Source: an uncultured Lachnospiraceae bacterium
GTDB taxonomy: Bacteria > Bacillota > Clostridia > Lachnospirales > Lachnospiraceae
DNA: 10,687 nt
Direction of reading: 5' to 3'
Assembly (NCBI GenBank): GCA_905236925.1
Contig: CAJOQS010000052.1
Location: 1-10,687, forward strand
The position numbers were made by a program, and so were the translations under genes. The notes under the pieces are model-generated. The model made no database searches and was not told the DNA's origin. It saw only the letters and a list, made by a program, of their open reading frames with translations. Positions 6,575 to 10,687 of this stretch are shown one piece after another (the stretch's first letter is position 1; every line of letters starts with the position of its first letter).

Positions 6575-6593
6575 ACATAGAATTATATATAAT
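6564..6593 (+). promoter_or_regulatory. Promoter for ftsW overlapping the end of the PBP gene
   Basis: TTGACG (6564-6569) lies in the last PBP codons and TATAAT (6588-6593) lies 18 bp downstream, just after the stop codon. Together they match the sigma-A consensus at 11 of 12 positions. The predicted transcription start is near 6600, about 48 nt before the ftsW start. It would allow ftsW-divIB expression independent of the mraZ promoter. Confidence 0.7.
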
Positions 6594-6632
6594 GTAGGTT
6601 AAATGATTCGGGAACACTATATGTAGTAGATT

Positions 6633-6637
6633 GGAGG
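6633..6637 (+). promoter_or_regulatory. Ribosome binding site that decides the ftsW start
   Basis: GGAGG lies 1 nt before an ATG at 6639, too close to serve it, but 10 nt before the in-frame ATG at 6648. The later ATG is therefore the better start, removing three residues (MNR). Confidence 0.7.
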
Positions 6638-6647
6638 CATGAACAGG

Positions 6648-7814
6648 ATGGAAGAGAACAGTTCCGGACGTTCCGATAAAGTCAGGATTGTCCGAAGCAA
6701 TTATGATATCGTCCTTATCATGCTCGTTGTTCTGCTGAGTGTATTCGGCCTTGTTATGATCTACAGCATAAGTTCATACAATGCCGCCCGATATTATAAC
6801 AATGCCAATCTTTATTTTGAAAGACAGGGACTGTTCCTTGTGATCGGACTGGTCATGATGCTTGTCGTGTCCATGATCGATTACCACATATATATCAGAC
6901 CCCTGAAATGGCTTTTCGGGATCAGACCGATCTGGCTTCTGTATGTTATGTGTCTCGGGCTTCAGCTCTATGTTCTGCTGAACGGATATGAAGCCGGAGG
7001 TTCCTCAAGATGGATCAGGATCGGAAGCCTCGGTAATTTCCAGCCCTCGGAGCTGACCAAGATATGCTTTATACTTCTTGTTGCGTATCTTGTTCAGACT
7101 GTTCCTAACAGGATCAATTATTTCTACGGTTTTATAGCGGTATCGATATTCATGCTGCCGCTTCTTGTACTTGTTGCACTGCAGAACCTTTCGACCGCGA
7201 TAATAATGGCCGGTATCATGGGCGTTATCTGCTTCGTTGCTGCAAGAAAGAAGGGCTATTTCGTCATCGTTCTTGCGATGATGGCTGTTTTCCTGGTCTT
7301 CTTTGCTTTTGTAGCGGATTACAGAGCATCCCGTATCGAAAGCTGGCTTCATCCCGAAACTGTCGATCCCGGTTCGCAGATAACCCAGGGTCTTTATGCA
7401 ATAGCTTCGGGCGGTCTCTGGGGCAAGGGCCTCGGAGAGAGTATCCAGAAGCTCGGACGCATCAACGAGGTTCACACGGACATGATTTTTACCGTTATAT
7501 GCGAGGAGCTCGGCATTATCGGCGCGATCATGGTCCTTGCGGTATTTCTGATGCTGCTTTGGAGACTGCTTCTTATCGCGGTCAACGCGCCGGATATGTT
7601 CGGAGGTCTTGTGGCAACCGGAGTTCTCACGCATATTGCAGCGCAGGTGCTTCTTAATATCGCGGTTGTTACGTCGACCATTCCCGCAACGGGAATACCG
7701 TTCCCGTTTATCAGCTACGGCGGCAGTTCGCTAACGGTTCTTATGACGGAAATGGGCATTGCCCTGTCGGTTTCCAAGTATACGAACCGGGAAAGGGCGA
7801 CAGATGAATCATGA
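6648..7814 (+). CDS. ftsW: SEDS peptidoglycan glycosyltransferase FtsW (FtsW/RodA/SpoVE family)
   Basis: SEDS proteins polymerise lipid II into glycan strands; FtsW does so at the septum with the class B PBP encoded just upstream. The 388-residue protein has about ten membrane segments. Family landmarks are GSSRWIRIGSLGNFQPSELTK (about 118-138), the extracellular HTD motif in NEVHTDMIFTVICEELG with the predicted catalytic Asp278, and PFPFISYGGSS (351-361). The position beside the divisome PBP and divIB favours FtsW or the sporulation paralogue SpoVE over RodA; sequence alone cannot separate FtsW from SpoVE here. It has its own promoter and overlaps the next gene by 11 nt, suggesting translational coupling. 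Neither mraY, murD nor murG flanks it. Confidence 0.94.
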   Translation: MEENSSGRSDKVRIVRSNYDIVLIMLVVLLSVFGLVMIYSISSYNAARYYNNANLYFERQGLFLVIGLVMMLVVSMIDYHIYIRPLKWLFGIRPIWLLYVMCLGLQLYVLLNGYEAGGSSRWIRIGSLGNFQPSELTKICFILLVAYLVQTVPNRINYFYGFIAVSIFMLPLLVLVALQNLSTAIIMAGIMGVICFVAARKKGYFVIVLAMMAVFLVFFAFVADYRASRIESWLHPETVDPGSQITQGLYAIASGGLWGKGLGESIQKLGRINEVHTDMIFTVICEELGIIGAIMVLAVFLMLLWRLLLIAVNAPDMFGGLVATGVLTHIAAQVLLNIAVVTSTIPATGIPFPFISYGGSSLTVLMTEMGIALSVSKYTNRERATDES

Positions 7815-8541
7815 TGATGAGAGCAGGAGACCGCGCCGCGGCCTGATAACTTTTCTTGCTATTGTTTTTCTGATCCTTTCCGCGGCAGTCGTTTTCAAGT
7901 TTACATGCAGGCTTGAGAATGTCGAGATAAGGCCCGGTAAGTACTATACCGAGGATGAGATCAGGAAAAAGCTGTTTACTAAGGCAACGGACGATTACGC
8001 GGTCCTTTTCGCATACAGGATCAACAACATTGCCAAAACAACACTTCCCTGTGTCGAGAAGATCGATGTTGAGCTTGTCGACAGGAATTCGGTGATCATA
8101 ACCGTTTATGACAGGGCGGTTACCGGATGCCTTGAGCATATGGGGACTTATCTGTATTTTGATATTGCGGGAACCGTCGTTGATTCTTCGAATGTGAGGC
8201 TGCCCGGAATACCTCTGGTAAAAGGGATAGAAGCATCTTCCTATACTCTCGGAAAGCAGCTGTATGTTGGCGAAAAGCCTGTGTTTACAGATATCGCGAA
8301 TATAGTTATGCTGATGGAGAACAACGGACTCAATACGGATGAGCTTGAATTCGGTATCAGGAACGAGATCATTGTCAGATCCTCCGGTAATGAGATCCTT
8401 CTCGGCAATTCGGAATACTACGATTACAAGATCAACAACCTTCCCGGAATGCTTCAGGCACTCGGCGAAGGAAGCTATCGCATAGATCTGAGAAATTACA
8501 CCGAGAACAATCCCGATGCCTCTGCCAGAAGGATTGAATAA
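7804..8541 (+). CDS. ftsQ: Cell-division protein DivIB/FtsQ
   Basis: DivIB/FtsQ is a bitopic divisome protein that binds FtsL and DivIC and helps control septal synthesis. The 245-residue protein has a short charged cytoplasmic tail (1-12), one membrane segment (about 13-32), a POTRA-like domain (about 35-105, with the pattern VEKIDVELVDRNSVIITVYDR), and the FtsQ beta domain (about 107-232) with YFDIAGTVVDSS, PLVKG and a closing segment around KINNLPGMLQAL and IDLRNY. I chose ATG 7804, preceded by AAAGGG at 7792-7797 and overlapping ftsW by 11 nt; an in-frame ATG at 7759 lies deeper inside ftsW without a suitable ribosome binding site. Sequence similarity in this family is low, but architecture and location agree. 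Confidence 0.9.
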   Translation: MNHDDESRRPRRGLITFLAIVFLILSAAVVFKFTCRLENVEIRPGKYYTEDEIRKKLFTKATDDYAVLFAYRINNIAKTTLPCVEKIDVELVDRNSVIITVYDRAVTGCLEHMGTYLYFDIAGTVVDSSNVRLPGIPLVKGIEASSYTLGKQLYVGEKPVFTDIANIVMLMENNGLNTDELEFGIRNEIIVRSSGNEILLGNSEYYDYKINNLPGMLQALGEGSYRIDLRNYTENNPDASARRIE

Positions 8542-8556
8542 TTTTATATTTTTTTC

Positions 8557-8585
8557 TTGATTATTGTTTTTAGAATATGTACTAT
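8557..8585 (+). promoter_or_regulatory. Probable ftsZ promoter
   Basis: In the A/T-rich 74-nt gap before ftsZ, TTGATT (8557-8562) is followed after 17 bp by TACTAT (8580-8585). A better -10 hexamer, TATTAT (8583-8588), overlaps it but needs a 20-bp spacer. Predicted initiation is near 8592, only about 25 nt before the start codon. A separate ftsZ promoter is common in other bacteria. Confidence 0.5.
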
Positions 8586-8615
8586 TATACTTAGGTTAAG
8601 AGGAGGTATATTGCA

Positions 8616-9857
8616 GTGCTTGAGATTAAAAACAGTGAAGTCAGCGCGGCGGCGAAAATACTTGTTGTAGGTGTCGGCGGCGCTGGCAATAACGCGGTCA
8701 ACCGCATGATAGATGAAGGCGTTTCCGGTGTTGAGTTTATCTGTGTGAATACGGATAAGCAGATACTGAAAACCTGTAAGGCTCCCAACTGCATTCAGAT
8801 CGGCGAGAAACTCACAAAGGGACTCGGCGCGGGCGCACGGCCCGAGATAGGTCAGAAGGCAGCCGAGGAGAACAAGGAGGAACTTACCGAGGCTCTCAAG
8901 GGAGCCGATATGGTTTTCGTTACCTGCGGTATGGGCGGCGGAACCGGAACAGGTGCAGCTCCCGTTATAGCAGAGATAGCCATGGATCTTGGTATCCTTA
9001 CCATCGGTATCGTGACCAAGCCCTTCAGGTTTGAAGCAAGGAAGCGCATGGAGAATGCTCTCGGAGGCATCGCAAGGCTCAAGGAGCATGTCGATTCCCT
9101 TATCGTGATCCCGAATGACAAGCTGCTTGATCTTACCGATCGCAGAACCTCGATGGAGGATGCGCTCCGCAAGGCCGACGAGGTACTTCAGCAGGGTGTT
9201 CAGGGTATTACCGGAATCATCAACAATTCGGGTACCATCAATCTTGATTTCGCGGATGTCAACACCGTTATGCGCGGCAAGGGCGTTGCTCATCTCGGAA
9301 TCGGTTACGGCACGGGTGACAACAAGTGCATCGATGCCGTTCAGGCTGCAATTTCATCACCTCTTCTTGAGACTTCGATCATCGGAGCTACCGATGTTAT
9401 CGTTAATTTCTCGGGTAAGGTCGATTTCATCGAGGCTTCCGAGGCCACACAGTATATCGAGGAACTGGTTGGCGAGGATTCGAACGTTATCTTCGGTTCC
9501 GCCTCAAATGATACCGATACCGATCAGGTCATGGTAACGGTTATCGCGACTGGTATCGCGGAAGTTGGCGATTATGGTCAGGCACAGGCTCAGGCGCAGG
9601 CAGCAAAGCCCACTCCCAGAGTAGGAGCAGGCCTTGGCTTCCTCAACACACAGGCACTCAGCCGCAACGGCGGAGCTGCACAGTCACAGGTACAGCAGCC
9701 TCAGCAGACTGCTCAGACAGTCAATGTTCAGCCTGTACAGCTTAAGCCCGGCATCAGCCTCAAGCCCGTTCAGAACAACGCTCAGGCTCCTGCACAGCAG
9801 AACGGCAAGGGCGAGATCAATATTCCTCCCTTCCTCAGAAAAAAGGGTGACAAATAA
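8616..9857 (+). CDS. ftsZ: Cell-division GTPase FtsZ
   Basis: FtsZ is the tubulin homologue that polymerises into the cytoplasmic Z-ring and recruits the divisome. The 413-residue protein has the GTP-binding core GVGGAGNNAVNRM (19-31), the tubulin signature GGGTGTG (107-113), and the T7 loop NLDFADV (209-215), whose acidic residues D211 and D214 complete the GTPase site of the neighbouring subunit. A Gln/Ala/Pro-rich disordered linker (about 320-398) follows, then the C-terminal peptide INIPPFLRKK (401-410), which in other bacteria binds membrane tethers such as FtsA or SepF. The start is GTG at 8616, 9 nt after AGGAGG (8601-8606); no in-frame ATG lies near. ftsA is not adjacent in this window. 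Confidence 0.98.
   Translation: MLEIKNSEVSAAAKILVVGVGGAGNNAVNRMIDEGVSGVEFICVNTDKQILKTCKAPNCIQIGEKLTKGLGAGARPEIGQKAAEENKEELTEALKGADMVFVTCGMGGGTGTGAAPVIAEIAMDLGILTIGIVTKPFRFEARKRMENALGGIARLKEHVDSLIVIPNDKLLDLTDRRTSMEDALRKADEVLQQGVQGITGIINNSGTINLDFADVNTVMRGKGVAHLGIGYGTGDNKCIDAVQAAISSPLLETSIIGATDVIVNFSGKVDFIEASEATQYIEELVGEDSNVIFGSASNDTDTDQVMVTVIATGIAEVGDYGQAQAQAQAAKPTPRVGAGLGFLNTQALSRNGGAAQSQVQQPQQTAQTVNVQPVQLKPGISLKPVQNNAQAPAQQNGKGEINIPPFLRKKGDK
9579..9602 (+). repeat. In-frame hexanucleotide repeat in the FtsZ linker
   Basis: Four CAGGCN units in tandem encode alternating Gln-Ala at the start of the disordered FtsZ linker (residues 322-329). The unit length is a multiple of three, so slippage would change linker length without breaking the frame. 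Confidence 0.6.
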
Positions 9858-9868
9858 GGTTAAACAAC

Positions 9869-9900
9869 GACCTGATATGGTTTGACCGTATCAGGTCTTT
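9869..9900 (+). terminator. Hairpin with short T-run between ftsZ and mnhE
   Basis: GACCTGATA (9869-9877) pairs perfectly with TATCAGGTC (9889-9897). The loop can pair further as a T-G wobble plus GGT/ACC, giving about 13 bp closed by TTG. Only TTT follows (9898-9900) before a C, so termination may be incomplete. The next gene starts just 10 nt later, so readthrough into mnhE or an effect on its translation is possible. Confidence 0.6.
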
Positions 9901-9909
9901 CAATGGATT

Positions 9910-10389
9910 ATGTTTTTATTCTTACTTTTGCTGTGGATAATCTTTAACGGAAAGGTCACTCTGCAGATACTGATCATCGGGTCTTTGATCTGCGCAGGGA
10001 TCTGTTTCTTTGCGTCACGTTTCATGAATTACAGCTTCCGGCGTGAGCTGAGGTTTGTGAAATGTATCCCTGATTTCATAGCTTATCTTGCGATTCTGGT
10101 TTTCGAGATCATCAAAGCCAATTTTTCGCTTGCAGGCATGATATTCAAGGGGCAGGACAGGCTTTCGCCCGCAATGTGTTATTTCAATTCGGGACTTAAG
10201 ACCAAAGTGGCGCGTACCGTTCTCGCGGATTCGATAACACTGACTCCGGGAACGATCACCGTTTCGATGCATGAGGACGATTTCTGTGTTCATTGCCTCG
10301 ATGAATCACTGGCTGAAGGCATAACCGATTCTGTTTTTGTCAGAAGGCTCGTCAGAATGGAGGAGAAGCTCAGTGGAACAGGTACTTGA
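9910..10389 (+). CDS. mnhE: Na+/H+ antiporter subunit E (MnhE/MrpE)
   Basis: MnhE/MrpE is a small membrane subunit of the multisubunit Mrp cation/proton antiporter. The 159-residue protein has a hydrophobic N-terminus containing WIIFNG (9-14), further membrane segments near 19-37 and 52-72, the EIIKANFSLA stretch (66-75), and the soluble C-terminal part with LTPGTITVSM (111-120) and VHCLD (127-131), all typical of the family. The ribosome binding site is poor: the nearest AGG (9893-9895) lies 14 nt upstream inside the hairpin stem. No better in-frame start is visible, so ATG 9910 is kept. It overlaps mnhF by 17 nt. Its place right after ftsZ marks the beginning of a different operon or a readthrough unit. 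Confidence 0.92.
   Translation: MFLFLLLLWIIFNGKVTLQILIIGSLICAGICFFASRFMNYSFRRELRFVKCIPDFIAYLAILVFEIIKANFSLAGMIFKGQDRLSPAMCYFNSGLKTKVARTVLADSITLTPGTITVSMHEDDFCVHCLDESLAEGITDSVFVRRLVRMEEKLSGTGT
10359..10365 (+). promoter_or_regulatory. Ribosome binding site that decides the mnhF start
   Basis: GGAGGAG inside the end of mnhE lies 7 nt before GTG 10373, which fixes the mnhF start. An upstream in-frame TTG at 10337 would add a 12-residue polar extension not expected in this family. Confidence 0.75.
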
Positions 10390-10672
10390 AATATTCCTCT
10401 TTGCGGTTATCGTTATTCTTTCGATCCTTGTCTTTTTCTGCCTTATAAGGGCGCTCAAGGGGCCGGAGATATCGGATCGTGTTATCTGCGTAAATATGAT
10501 CGGCACTCTGGTAATCATCATTATCTCGGTGCTCGCGGTGATCCTTGACGAAAGCTGGCTTGCCGATATCGCTGCCGTTTATGCCATGATAAGCTTCCTG
10601 GCTGTAGTTGTCCTTACCAAGATCTACATAGGTGTATATCGGGAAAAACATCGTGCGGAGGGCAAGGAATGA
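10373..10672 (+). CDS. mnhF: Na+/H+ antiporter subunit F (MnhF/MrpF)
   Basis: MnhF/MrpF is a short membrane subunit of the same Mrp-type antiporter. The 99-residue product has three predicted membrane segments (about 6-25, 36-57, 63-84). Between the first two lies the family motif LIRALKGPEISDRV, with the conserved Arg, GP and DR residues (GPEISDR at 30-36). It starts with GTG, lies partly within the mnhE reading frame, and its stop overlaps the next start in an ATGA arrangement. This tight packing indicates one translationally coupled operon. Confidence 0.92.
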   Translation: MEQVLEIFLFAVIVILSILVFFCLIRALKGPEISDRVICVNMIGTLVIIIISVLAVILDESWLADIAAVYAMISFLAVVVLTKIYIGVYREKHRAEGKE

Positions 10673-10687
10673 ATACTGTTCGTATCA
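10669..10687 (+). CDS. mnhG: Probable start of Na+/H+ antiporter subunit G (MnhG/MrpG), cut by the window edge
   Basis: An ATG at 10669 overlaps the mnhF stop (ATGA) and follows GGAGGG (10657-10662) at 6 nt spacing. Only MNTVRI is visible, so the identity rests on the conserved E-F-G gene order of Mrp operons and not on sequence motifs. Confidence 0.5.

Noticed and set aside
7005..7634. Open frame of 209 codons on the - strand opposite ftsW
   Set aside because: Antisense to conserved SEDS motifs; its predicted product is low-complexity and polar, as expected for the complement of membrane-protein codons.
8544..9293. Long open frame of 249 codons on the - strand opposite ftsZ
   Set aside because: It lies almost wholly antisense to the clearly real FtsZ core, has no recognisable motifs and is explained by the codon bias of ftsZ.
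1..10687. Mobile element, CRISPR array, tRNA or rRNA gene, phage or defence system
   Set aside because: I saw no transposase or integrase motifs, no regularly spaced repeat-spacer array, no tRNA-like cloverleaf and no gap large enough for a hidden gene; the window is conserved core chromosome.

Overview
The window looks like chromosomal core DNA from a Gram-positive Firmicute of the class Clostridia, most likely Lachnospiraceae-like. I infer this from the gene order, the clostridial style of the FtsZ, MraZ and Lgt proteins, strong AGGAGG-type ribosome binding sites and intermediate base composition. I could not run a database search, so the family placement is an inference. All confidently called genes lie on the + strand.

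Region 1 (1-2300): an ambiguous fragment at the left edge, then ychF (OLA1/YchF-type P-loop ATPase) and lgt (prolipoprotein diacylglyceryl transferase), 19 nt apart and probably co-transcribed. A weak A/T hairpin and then a strong GC-stem/T-tract terminator end this unit.

Region 2 (2301-2521): a regulatory region with two overlapping dyads, a good sigma-A-type promoter (TTGATT-17-TATTAT) and, just after the predicted transcription start, four direct repeats of the AAAGTG[G/T] type on an exact 10-bp period. These match the known MraZ operator pattern, so the division operon is very probably controlled by its own first gene product.

Region 3 (2522-9857): a compact dcw (division and cell wall) cluster: mraZ, rsmH, a short bitopic FtsL-like protein, a class B penicillin-binding protein (FtsI/PBP2B/SpoVD type), the SEDS glycosyltransferase ftsW, divIB/ftsQ and ftsZ. 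Together these encode the septal peptidoglycan synthase pair (FtsW with its PBP), the FtsL and DivIB regulators that bind it, and the Z-ring tubulin. The mur precursor genes (mraY, murD, murG and others) and ftsA that often sit between these genes are absent. Extra promoters appear before ftsW and before ftsZ, and two gene junctions carry RNA hairpins.

Region 4 (9858-10687): after a hairpin with only a short T-run come mnhE, mnhF and the first codons of a probable mnhG. This is the start of a multisubunit Na+/H+ (Mrp-type) antiporter operon that runs off the right edge.

I found no mobile element, CRISPR array, RNA gene or clearly novel protein system. The points most worth a second look are regulatory: the MraZ box array with its dyads, the promoter inside the 3' end of the PBP gene, the alternative hairpins in front of the PBP gene, and the stripped-down gene content of the cluster.
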